Source of the DNA: Zizania palustris
Lineage: Eukaryota; Streptophyta; Magnoliopsida; Poales; Poaceae
NCBI GenBank assembly: GCA_019279435.1
Contig: JAAALK010000283.1
Span: forward strand, 3,720,001 to 3,784,000
DNA length: 64,000 nt
Reading direction: 5' to 3'
The notes under the pieces were generated by a model. The model had not been told where the DNA came from. It made no database searches and saw only the letters and a program-made list of their open reading frames with translations. A program made the position numbers and the translations under genes. Shown piece after piece: positions 21,919 through 30,256 of the stretch; within the stretch, counting starts at the first letter, position 1, and each line of letters opens with the position of its first letter.

Positions 21919-22873
21919 AATTTTGCCTTTAGGCCCACAGTCTGTCAATCGAGTCTATAAAAAATCCTAAGGGCATTTCGGTCTTTTCCATTTTTTATTC
22001 AGCGTTTGTAAAAACCCTAGGATTATTTTTGCATTTTTCCCATTTATTGAGCTACCTATAAATAGGCCGCAATACCCTAGAGTTAGGGTTACCCTTTTCT
22101 GAAAAACACTTTCCTAATTCCAAATATTGGGTCATCTTTTTCCTGCGTGTTCATCTTCTCCACCACCGGTGTTTTTCTTTTCGTCGACTCTGGGAATCGC
22201 CGCCACCATGGTTCGATCTATCCTCTCCCGAGCATGTTTATTCTCTGATTTCACTCTGCGCCACATGTTTGTTTTTTTGCCGCCGCAAGCCAGCTTTGCA
22301 GCGCAGTATCTACCTAGCTCCTAGCGCTAGCGCTAGTTTCCTTGCTGCAGCTAGCCACTCGGTTGTAGCAACGCTAGCAGCTAGCCTGTCTCTTAGCTGT
22401 GCACGGTAGGGAGTAGCTGCAACCTACGCGCTAGCTGCTGCAGCCTTCACAGCTTTCGTGCGGCGATGGACAAGTGCGCACGGCAGCGTGGCGTGTCTGC
22501 TTTGGCACGATGAAAGAAACAGGAGAAAGCTTCGGCTGGATTTCTTTCATGGGGACTCGTTCCGAGGAACATCATCAAGCCGCACGGACTAAGAAGCTTC
22601 AGCCAAATCATGGTTAGTACTAATTGTGTTTTTTGATTTGCGTGCGTGTGAAATATTCCGTAGTTAGCAAACTGTAGCTACAGTACACGCATGTTATCAT
22701 TTTGGCTGGGATTTTCTTGATACTAGATAAGCTCTTTTCTATTCACTCAATATTTTATATATTTGATTAAATGCCATCTTGAATGAAAAGATATCTACTA
22801 GATGTTTGTCTGTGAAATTCATGAGTGAAAAATATCTGTTAAACTGTCTGTGAATGATGGATATCTTTATGAG
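21919..22873 (+). repeat. Sirevirus-like LTR remnant, left part
   Basis: From ttttgcctttaggcccacag onward this matches the A LTR from about 3270. It includes TATAAATA at 22057-22064 and the telomere-like gttagggtt at 22082-22090, then diverges. The first 450 or so bases of the LTR are missing. D2 interrupts it at 22873/22874 and it resumes at 34266. No coding sequence is present. Confidence 0.8.
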
Positions 22874-23368
22874 TGTTGGGGGAAAATATCTCATCTTCGG
22901 GGTTATTGCCGAAACAGCATAAAGGCAGATAGCAGATTCAAAGATTCCCAGACGTTCATCTTCGAAGATACCCGGAGTCAAGTTCGAAGTACGAAGATAG
23001 GCATTGGTTCGGAGTACATCTTCGAACTAAGGCTTATCAAGATCTTTTCTGCCAGCTAAGATGGAAGACTTATCTTCTTTCTCATTAGATTAGTCTTTTA
23101 TCTTTTTAGCCCTATTAAGGGAGCCGAATAGTTTCCACTATGTCGGTTGTAATAGAGGGGTAAATAGGTCTTTTCCTTAATATTTGGGCCTATAAATACC
23201 CCCCATTTCACCCTGTAATAGGGACCGAATACAAGTTATTCAATACACACATTCGAACTATTCTAAGTTATTATCCTTTCGGAGGCTTAGAACAGTTCTC
23301 TTCGCAAACACTTCATTTGTTAGTTTCTATTCTACAGAAACCTGTTAGCGTAATCTTTTACGCCAACA
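22874..23368 (+). repeat. D2 5' LTR (495 bp)
   Basis: TGTTGGGGG to CCAACA, with TATAAATA at 23191-23198. Compared with the 3' LTR, the differences I see are at the second base and near 22928, 22936, 22972, 23089, 23280 and 23313. Confidence 0.95.
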
Positions 23369-23370
23369 GT

Positions 23371-23388
23371 TGGCGCCGTCCGTGGGGA
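23371..23388 (+). other. D2 primer binding site
   Basis: TGGCGCCGTCCGTGGGG starts two bases after the LTR. Plant Tat/Ogre-type elements use such sites. I cannot assign the tRNA from the sequence alone (Arg or Asp are the usual assignments). Confidence 0.75.
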
Positions 23389-23427
23389 ACCTAGTACGAA
23401 AAACTTCGTTCTCTACCTTCTTGCATC

Positions 23428-25329
23428 ATGCCTCCTAAGCGGAGCGCACCCCGCAATCCCGTTCGGAGGTCTTCTCGGATCTCCGGAGAGATACCATTTG
23501 ATACGGTTGAAGTCGGAGGCCCTTCGACATTCCCTCCGCAAACTCCAGAAGGGGCTTCTATCCCTCGAACATACGAAGCTTCTCCGCCAACCCCTTCCAT
23601 ACTTCGACCACCCGGAGTCCCTCCTCCACCTTCCATCCCAATTCGAATTGATCCTACTAGTTCTCAAGACCCGGAAGATCCTTCCAGAGGAGATGAAGAT
23701 AATCTTGGAGACATGGCCACCCAAATGGCCAACCTTCAAGCTGAGGTAGCAAGGTGGCGACAGGAAGCTGCGAACTGGCTTCGCTCTCAAGCCATCCCAA
23801 CTATCCCAGAAGTGCCCGAAGATGATGAACCCGATTATCCCGAAGCCCCAGAGAATGCCTCCTTCGATAATGAATCTCCGCTGCATCCTGAGCTGCAGAA
23901 AGTTCGCTTTGACCCAAAGTTCAAAACTTCGAAGCTCTGTAAGTATGCCGGAGATGAAGATCCCAGAGAGTTCGTTCGTTCTTATGCCTTAGCAATTGAA
24001 GCTAGCGGAGGAGTTCGAGACACCATGGCGAAGTGCTTCCCCTTAGCCCTTCAAGGAGTGGCATTAAGGTGGTTCTGTTTCTTGAAGACAGGATCAATTA
24101 ATTCATGGTCTCAGCTGAAGAAGAAGTTTATAAGCAATTTTCAGGGCACCTTCGTGCCTCCTATGTCAACAGGAAGCCTTTTCCAGGTGAAACAGCTCCC
24201 CGGAGAGACATTGAGGCAATATTTTAAGCGCTTCGCTCATACGAAGTCGCAAATTCGGGGGTTGTCTGCATCTTCGGTAGTTGATGCAGCTCGAGAAGGT
24301 GTCACTCATCAAGGCCTCTTGGATAAGCTTCATCGGAAAAGCATCTCCTCGGTCTCTCAGTTGATGTCATACTTCGAGGAGTATGCGAGGTCAGAAGAGG
24401 GTTGGCTTCGAAGGACTGCCGCTACTTCGTCCATATTGCAAGAAGTTAAAGTGGAAGTGAAAACTTCGGCACAGCCACAGGAACCAGTCTTCGAAGTTCA
24501 ACATGATCGGAGAAGAGGGCAAAAGCACCCTCGTTCTGAAGTCATGAATATTGCACCCCCACAGAAGTTTACACAGAGAGCTCCACAGTCTTCGGGGAAC
24601 AAGACCAGCGGCTGGAGGCCGCCAGGGAAAACGGCTGGCAAGGGCCAGACCCTTTTCTGTTGCATCCATGGAGAAAATCGAAGCCATGCAACTGATACTT
24701 GCAAGGCTATACTTACCCTAAGGGGAGAATACCTAGAGAGAACTTCGGGTCGAGGTACTACCGACCGAATTCCAACTGCAACGCGCCCAGAGCCGGTCCA
24801 GGCTGTGGCGCGGATAGAAAACTTTGATGCTGCAAGACACCCTCCGGTGGCCAATGTTATGCCACCTCCGAAGCAAGAGGATGGCCAAGATCGAGGGAAG
24901 AGAGTAGTTCTCCCTATCTCCGGAGGAGGTACCTTCGGAAGCATGTCCAAGAGACAGCGAAGGGACTACGTCAGAGAAGTAGGCCATATTGGGACTTCAT
25001 CGTCTGCAGCTGCAATGCCGGAGTGGTCTCATGTACCGATATCTTTTTTTGCGGAGGATGCAGCTGGTATTAAGTTCCCGCATGCAGACCCATTGGTTAT
25101 CACTGCTGATATTGCGGGCACTGAAGTTCGAAGGGTGTTGATTGACGGAGGTAGTTCGGCAGATATCATTTTTGTTCAAGCCTTCGATCAATTGTGCATC
25201 TCCAGGAAGCATCTCCTTCCAGCAGCTCGTCCTTTGCAAGGTTTCGCAGGACCTCCGCTTGATGCACTTGGCCAGATAGGCTGGAAGTCACCTTCGGAGA
25301 AGGTTTGTTGGCTCGAACTGAAGAAGTAA
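23428..25329 (+). CDS. D2 gag and protease (amino part of polyprotein)
   Basis: 633 codons from ATG 23428, the first ATG after the primer site. The amino part is Pro/Ser-rich and Arg-rich. A retrotransposon gag capsid domain spans about residues 160-300 (DPREFVRSYALAIEA, SWSQLKKKFISNF and LRQYFKRFAHTKSQIRG). A Cys-His segment near residue 410 (FCCIHGENRSHATDTC) is the usual nucleocapsid motif. An aspartic protease follows, with LIDGGSSADIIF near residue 570. The frame ends at 25327-25329. The carboxy end of the protease continues in another frame from 25305, so a single-base frame change near 25280 interrupts an otherwise continuous gag-pol. No other stop disturbs it. Confidence 0.9.
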   Translation: MPPKRSAPRNPVRRSSRISGEIPFDTVEVGGPSTFPPQTPEGASIPRTYEASPPTPSILRPPGVPPPPSIPIRIDPTSSQDPEDPSRGDEDNLGDMATQMANLQAEVARWRQEAANWLRSQAIPTIPEVPEDDEPDYPEAPENASFDNESPLHPELQKVRFDPKFKTSKLCKYAGDEDPREFVRSYALAIEASGGVRDTMAKCFPLALQGVALRWFCFLKTGSINSWSQLKKKFISNFQGTFVPPMSTGSLFQVKQLPGETLRQYFKRFAHTKSQIRGLSASSVVDAAREGVTHQGLLDKLHRKSISSVSQLMSYFEEYARSEEGWLRRTAATSSILQEVKVEVKTSAQPQEPVFEVQHDRRRGQKHPRSEVMNIAPPQKFTQRAPQSSGNKTSGWRPPGKTAGKGQTLFCCIHGENRSHATDTCKAILTLRGEYLERTSGRGTTDRIPTATRPEPVQAVARIENFDAARHPPVANVMPPPKQEDGQDRGKRVVLPISGGGTFGSMSKRQRRDYVREVGHIGTSSSAAAMPEWSHVPISFFAEDAAGIKFPHADPLVITADIAGTEVRRVLIDGGSSADIIFVQAFDQLCISRKHLLPAARPLQGFAGPPLDALGQIGWKSPSEKVCWLELKK

Positions 25330-28300
25330 TCTTCGATGTTGTAGATGCCCCGTATGCCTATAATGTCATCTTCGGAAGAGGCATGCTAAACCAGTTCGGA
25401 GCTGTGGCGCATCACAATTATTTGTGCATGAAGATGCCCACACAAGCAGGAGTCCTTACAGTCTTCGGAGATCAAGCCATTGCTCGGAGGGCGGAATATG
25501 GTCGTGGTCCCCCTCTTGATCCAAGGCAAGTAAACAATGTACAAGATAATGAAGAAATTTTTTCAGCCACCTCCGAAGCCTCGAAGAAGTCCTTTCCGAG
25601 ACCAAGCCCTGAGGGAGAAATTTCAACGAAGGTCATTGTTAAAGATGGTAAAGAGTATACCTTTCAATTTGGTAAAGATTTACCCCCAGAAGTTGCAACC
25701 TCCTTGGAAAAGGTAGTAGAAGAAAATTTGGATGTCTTCGCTTGGTCTGACGAAGATATCACCGGAGTCGATCGGGATATAATTGAACATAGTTTACTTG
25801 TAAACCCGAAGGCCCGGCCTGTACGGCAAGGACTCTGGAAAATGTCTACAGAAAGAGCTGCTCTAGCGAAGGACGAAGTTGAGAAATTGTTGAAGGCTGG
25901 GATTATCAGAGAAGTGGCCCACACAGAATGGTTAGCCAACCCAGTCTTCGTCAGAAAGAAGTCTTCCGGGAAGTGGCGCATGTGCATTGATTTCACATCC
26001 TTGAATAAAGCATGCCCACATGACCCCTACCCCATGCCCCGAATTGATCAATTGGTTGACTCCACCGCAGGTTCGGAGTTACTAAGCTTCCTCGACACGT
26101 ATTCTGGTTATCATCAAATATGGTTGAAGCGCGAAGATGAGATCAAGACAAGCTTTGTAACTCCTTCGGGAGTCTTCTGTTATGTAAGAATGCCCTTCGG
26201 CTTAAGAAATGTCGGGGCTACTTTTTCGAGGCTAGTTGCTAAGGCTCTAGGTCATCAACTAGGTCACAATGTGGAGGCCTATATGGATGATATTGTAATA
26301 AAGAGTGCTTTAAAGCACCAACATAGCCTAGACTTAGCAGAAACATTCAATAGCCTTCGGGCATGTGGGATCCGTCTTAACCCCGAAAAATGTATATTCG
26401 GAGCTAAGGCTGGAAAGCTGTTAGGGTATTTAGTTTCAAGCAGGGGAATTGAAGCTAGCCCTACTCAAATAACTGCGTTGCAGAAGATGGCTCCTCCGAA
26501 AAATTTAAAGCAAGTGCAAAAGCTGACTGGGCGTCTGGCAGCACTTAGCAGGTTTTTATCAAGGTCTGCGGAGAGAAGCTTGCCTATATTTAAAGCATTG
26601 AAAGGGTCCGAAGATTTTGCATGGACACCGGAGTGTCAGAAAAGCTTCGAAGGTATTAAAGAGTATCTCAGTAATCTTGCTACACTCACGGTGCCTACTG
26701 CGGACGAAACCCTACTCCTTTACCTTGCAGCTACAGGTTCTGCTGTCAGCGCAGTCCTTGTCAGAGAAGTGGATTTCAATGGGAAGTTGGTCCAAAATCC
26801 TGTTTATTTTGTATCCGAAGCATTATCAGGAGCGAAGACAAGATACTCCAAACTTGAGAAGTTCGTTTATGCTCTGATAATGGCTTCGAGGAAGCTAAGA
26901 CATTATTTTTTGGCACACAATGTAATTGTACCAACTTCGTATCCTTTAGGAGATATGCTTCGAAGTAAGGATTCCACTGGAAGGATTGGGAAGTGGGCAG
27001 TTGAGCTAGCACCCTTCGGCATATCCTTCTTGGCAAGGACAGCAATCAAATCGCAAGTCCTAGCAGATTTTGTAGCAGAATGGACTCCACCTGCAAATTT
27101 GGTTCCGGAGAAGTCAAGTGACGGAGTTTGGATTGTTTACTCCGATGGGGCTTTCCAAGCATCCGAAGCAGGCATCGGAGCAGTGTTGATTTCGCCTTCA
27201 GGGCAAAGAGCAATGTACTCCGCAAGACTCAACTTTAAGTCTACCAATAATATAGCGGAGTATGAAGGGATTTTATTGGGACTCCGAAAAGCACGTGCTC
27301 TAGGGGCTACAAGAATTATTATAAAGACAGATTCTCAGATAGTAGCAGGGCACGTAGATAAAAGTTTCCAAGTTCGGCATCCACAGCTTGCAAAGTACTT
27401 AGAAGAAATCCGTAAAATCGAAGCACACTTCAAGGGTATTTCCATTCGGAGTATACCAAGAGCAGAAAATGTGCAAGCGGACATCTTAGCAAAAGCTGCA
27501 GCTGGAGCTGTGGATGTGCCCGAAGAAGCTTTCTATGAGGAGCTCAATATACCTTCGGTCCCACAAATTCCCTCGGCAGAGATTCTTTGCATTCCTAGTG
27601 CAGATTGGAAAAATTCAATCATGGAACTTTTACAGGGAGGAACAAATTTGCCCGAAGAGCCACAGCTGTCAAGATTAAAGCTTAGAGCCAGAAATTATCA
27701 AATAATCAACGGTATTTTATACAAGGCCGGAGTATGTTCCCTTCTACTCCGATGTATATCTCAAGCCGAAGGCCAAGAAATTCTTCGAGAAATTCATGAA
27801 GGCCTTTGTGGTAGCCATTTAGCCCCTAGAGCTTTGGCAGGAAAAACACTTCGCCAGGGGCTTTATTGGCCTACAATAACAGCTGATGCCGAGAGTTTAG
27901 TCCGCACTTGTCAAGGATGCCAGTGGATGGGTCGACGGAGTCATCGCCCACCAACAGCTCTTCAAGTCATTGCTCCGGTATGGCCTATGGCCAGATGGGG
28001 TATGGATTTAATTGGTCCCTTTCCAGTAGCTAAGGGAAATCTGAAGTTCGCAGTGGTAGCTATTGAATATTTTTCTAAGTGGGTGGAAGCAGAACCCTTA
28101 ACAGCTATCACTTCGAACAATGTACAGAAATTCTTCTGGAAGAACATCATTTGCCGGTTCGGAGTGCCTAGATACCTCACAGTTGATAATGGAACACAGT
28201 TTGACGCAGAACCCTTCAGGAAGTTTTGCGAAGATCTAGGCATTCAGTTATGTTTTGCTGCAGTGAGGCATCCTCAGTCTAATGGAGCCGTAGAGCGAGC

Positions 28301-28769
28301 CAATGGAAATTTTTTATCAGGGCTAAATCGAAGAATAGTAGGATTAGCAAAGGGACTGTGGACCGAAGAACTTCCGAAGATTTTGTGGTCCATTCGGACT
28401 ACACAAACAAGGTCCACAGGTTTTACTCCGTTCAGACTATTATTCGGAGATGAAGCTATGACTCCAACGGAGCTCAAAGGAGGGTCATTTCGCAGCACCG
28501 AACCGGACATTGAAGAAGAAAGACAAGCTTCGTTAGATTTATCAGAAGAAACAAGACTTCGAGCTGTGGCAAATTTATCAAAGTATCATCAGCAGACGAA
28601 GGCTTGGTTTGACCCGAAGGTTAAGCTCAATGAACTAAGACCAGGTCATCTTGTTCTACGAAGCATTATAGCACCAGGGAAGTTAGGGAATAAATGGGAA
28701 GGTCCATACCTAATTGTCCGTTCAGGGCGCCCTGGCTCCTTTAAGTTAGCTAATTTAGAAGGTGAATAG
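25305..28769 (+). CDS. D2 pol: protease end, reverse transcriptase, RNase H, archaeal-like RNase H, integrase
   Basis: An open frame of 1154 codons. It begins with the protease tail (YNVIFGRGMLNQFG). Reverse transcriptase spans about residues 190-420, with WRMCIDFTSLNKACP and the YMDD box near 327. A worn first RNase H follows at about 465-590. A second, archaeal-like RNase H spans about 605-730 (YSDGAFQASEAGIGAVLISP and NIAEYEGILLGLRKA). The integrase spans about 820-1100: zinc-binding H-H-C-C, then D (WGMDLIGPFP), D (TVDNGTQF) and E (SNGAVERANG), the last two separated by 35 residues. Two RNase H domains define the Tat lineage. The frame stops at TAG 28767, but the same frame continues for 16 codons to TAA 28817 with the usual polyprotein tail, so this stop probably arose by mutation. 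Confidence 0.93.
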   Translation: MLARTEEVIFDVVDAPYAYNVIFGRGMLNQFGAVAHHNYLCMKMPTQAGVLTVFGDQAIARRAEYGRGPPLDPRQVNNVQDNEEIFSATSEASKKSFPRPSPEGEISTKVIVKDGKEYTFQFGKDLPPEVATSLEKVVEENLDVFAWSDEDITGVDRDIIEHSLLVNPKARPVRQGLWKMSTERAALAKDEVEKLLKAGIIREVAHTEWLANPVFVRKKSSGKWRMCIDFTSLNKACPHDPYPMPRIDQLVDSTAGSELLSFLDTYSGYHQIWLKREDEIKTSFVTPSGVFCYVRMPFGLRNVGATFSRLVAKALGHQLGHNVEAYMDDIVIKSALKHQHSLDLAETFNSLRACGIRLNPEKCIFGAKAGKLLGYLVSSRGIEASPTQITALQKMAPPKNLKQVQKLTGRLAALSRFLSRSAERSLPIFKALKGSEDFAWTPECQKSFEGIKEYLSNLATLTVPTADETLLLYLAATGSAVSAVLVREVDFNGKLVQNPVYFVSEALSGAKTRYSKLEKFVYALIMASRKLRHYFLAHNVIVPTSYPLGDMLRSKDSTGRIGKWAVELAPFGISFLARTAIKSQVLADFVAEWTPPANLVPEKSSDGVWIVYSDGAFQASEAGIGAVLISPSGQRAMYSARLNFKSTNNIAEYEGILLGLRKARALGATRIIIKTDSQIVAGHVDKSFQVRHPQLAKYLEEIRKIEAHFKGISIRSIPRAENVQADILAKAAAGAVDVPEEAFYEELNIPSVPQIPSAEILCIPSADWKNSIMELLQGGTNLPEEPQLSRLKLRARNYQIINGILYKAGVCSLLLRCISQAEGQEILREIHEGLCGSHLAPRALAGKTLRQGLYWPTITADAESLVRTCQGCQWMGRRSHRPPTALQVIAPVWPMARWGMDLIGPFPVAKGNLKFAVVAIEYFSKWVEAEPLTAITSNNVQKFFWKNIICRFGVPRYLTVDNGTQFDAEPFRKFCEDLGIQLCFAAVRHPQSNGAVERANGNFLSGLNRRIVGLAKGLWTEELPKILWSIRTTQTRSTGFTPFRLLFGDEAMTPTELKGGSFRSTEPDIEEERQASLDLSEETRLRAVANLSKYHQQTKAWFDPKVKLNELRPGHLVLRSIIAPGKLGNKWEGPYLIVRSGRPGSFKLANLEGE

Positions 28770-28855
28770 TTAGCACATACTTGGCATGAGGAGCACCTAA
28801 AGCGATACTTCGCATAAGGGCTCCTTGTAATTCACTTGTAATCATCTTCTAAATT

Positions 28856-28861
28856 AATAAA
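28856..28861 (+). promoter_or_regulatory. AATAAA between D2 pol and the tandem array
   Basis: A canonical polyadenylation hexamer sits 39 bases after the natural pol end. If used, it would give a short gag-pol mRNA that avoids overlap with the antisense gene. There is no direct support for its use. Confidence 0.35.
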
Positions 28862-29017
28862 GCATACGATCCTGATAGTGCCTTCCCCTCATAGACTTCC
28901 AGCTTCCGAGTGGACGCACTGGAACCGCGGGGTCGACCGAGAGGGAAGTGTCATGAAGTTGGGTTGTATTTTCGGACTTCGAACCTGCAAGTTCGAAGCT
29001 TCCGACGTGGGGGCTGA

Positions 29018-29362
29018 CATAATCCGGAGCCCAAGCCACCGGCTTGTAGGCATCCGTAAAAGAGCCCAAAACCACATCCTACTGAGTCCAAGCCATTGGC
29101 TGGTAGACTTCCGTAAAAAGAGCCGAAGGTGGCCAAAATCTGCGGAGTCCAAGCCATTGGCTGGTAGACTTCCGTAAAAAGAGCCGAAGGTGGCCAAAAC
29201 CTGCGAAGTCCAAGCCATTGGCTGGTAGACTTCCGCAAAAAAGAGCCGAAGGTGGCCAAAATATACGGAGTCCAAGCCATTGGCTGGTAGACATCCGTAA
29301 AAAGAGTCCAAAGAGACCATTGCAAACTCCGAACCATTGGTTCGACAGAGATCGCAAAAATA
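29018..29362 (+). repeat. D2 61-bp tandem array, about six units
   Basis: Units share a core such as ccattggctggtagacttcc. Copies recur at spacings of 61, 61 and 62 bases near 29094, 29155, 29216 and 29278, and the outer copies are degenerate (29033, 29335). The array lies in the 3' untranslated part of D2. Short tandem arrays in this position are a known trait of Tat/Ogre elements and a source of satellite DNA. Open frames across it are by-products of the repeat. Confidence 0.85.
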
Positions 29363-29739
29363 AGCCGAAGGTGGCTAAAGCAAAACAGAATTTGAGCCAT
29401 GAGCTTCGAATATCTATTAACACAGTCCAAAGTGACAAATTATCTAAGATACTAAAGTATCTTGAAAGTTATCTCAAGTGATTTCTTTCATAAAACAAAG
29501 GTATTAAATTGCCATTCTTCCGACTACAAATAGTCGAAGATATTTTATAAGATTTTAAAAGATCTTTAAATTGCAGAGGGGCTCCGAACCCCCAAAAAAT
29601 TGTACTCCGAAGTTTTTCTTTGCGCATAACCATCTTTGAATACATTTCAAAGTTGCTTATACCCAAAGAGGGGCTAGTAAATATGGAGACAATTTTAAAT
29701 CGGTATTCATTATTCAAACGAATGTGTTTACAGATTACA
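29363..29739. other. A/T-rich spacer between tandem array and antisense gene
   Basis: I see no gene here. On the minus strand, AATAAT near 29708-29713 lies just past the last antisense frame and could serve as a polyadenylation near-upstream element. Confidence 0.5.
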
Positions 29740-30219
29740 TTATGAAAAGTTGGTATCTATACCAAGAAGGAATCGAAGACCTCTTCGGTCTCTAGAGCTA
29801 GGGGTGGAACGACTAGTTCCAGCGCTGGGAGTTCTAATAACTTTGCGTTTAACTCTCTTGCTCCCCTTCGAAGCTCTAAAATCCTTCTGTTCTTGTTGAA
29901 GCACGGCCCAAGTTCGAAGCCGTTCGGGGCTTCTTTCCCAGCTTCTAAGATCTTCAGATCTTTTATTTTGAACTTCATCTTCGTCTTCAGACCAAATAGT
30001 GTCTTCAGAAGACGAAGTGTTTACGTTAACCTCTTTTTCTTCCTCTTTAATATAAGACAATACATCTTTGATTACTTCGGGCGCAATTACGCCGGAGTCA
30101 TCTCGAGGAATTAGAAATCGAGGACGCTTGTAAGTCTTTAGAAGTTCGAAGGTGTTCCATAATGAGCGAAGTTCGTCGTTAATTTCTAACACTTCGATAT
30201 CTTCCGAATGAGACAAAGC
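29740..30219 (-). CDS. Possible last exon of the D2 antisense gene
   Basis: An acidic then basic open frame of 159 codons (ALSHSEDIEVLE at the start, SRDRRGLRFLL near the end), following an acceptor-like TATTTTTAG whose AG is at 30221-30220 on the minus strand. The preceding frame runs to its own stop at 30257, and I find no strong donor that joins in phase. CAA followed by GTTCGG at 30316 would be in phase but is a weak donor. It may be an alternative exon, a readthrough product or a separate frame. Confidence 0.4.
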   Translation of the reverse strand, partial: ALSHSEDIEVLEINDELRSLWNTFELLKTYKRPRFLIPRDDSGVIAPEVIKDVLSYIKEEEKEVNVNTSSSEDTIWSEDEDEVQNKRSEDLRSWERSPERLRTWAVLQQEQKDFRASKGSKRVKRKVIRTPSAGTSRSTPSSRDRRGLRFLLGIDTNFS

Positions 30220-30256
30220 CTAAAAATATGATAAACAAATTTTCATTGATAAAGGT

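Noticed and set aside
29018..29362. CRISPR-like array
   Set aside because: Head-to-tail 61-base units with no unique spacers, in a plant retrotransposon 3' region.
28889..29438. Several overlapping minus-strand frames rich in NGLD and QWLG repeats
   Set aside because: They are translations of the 61-bp tandem array in different frames. The period is not a multiple of three, so no single repeat protein is kept.
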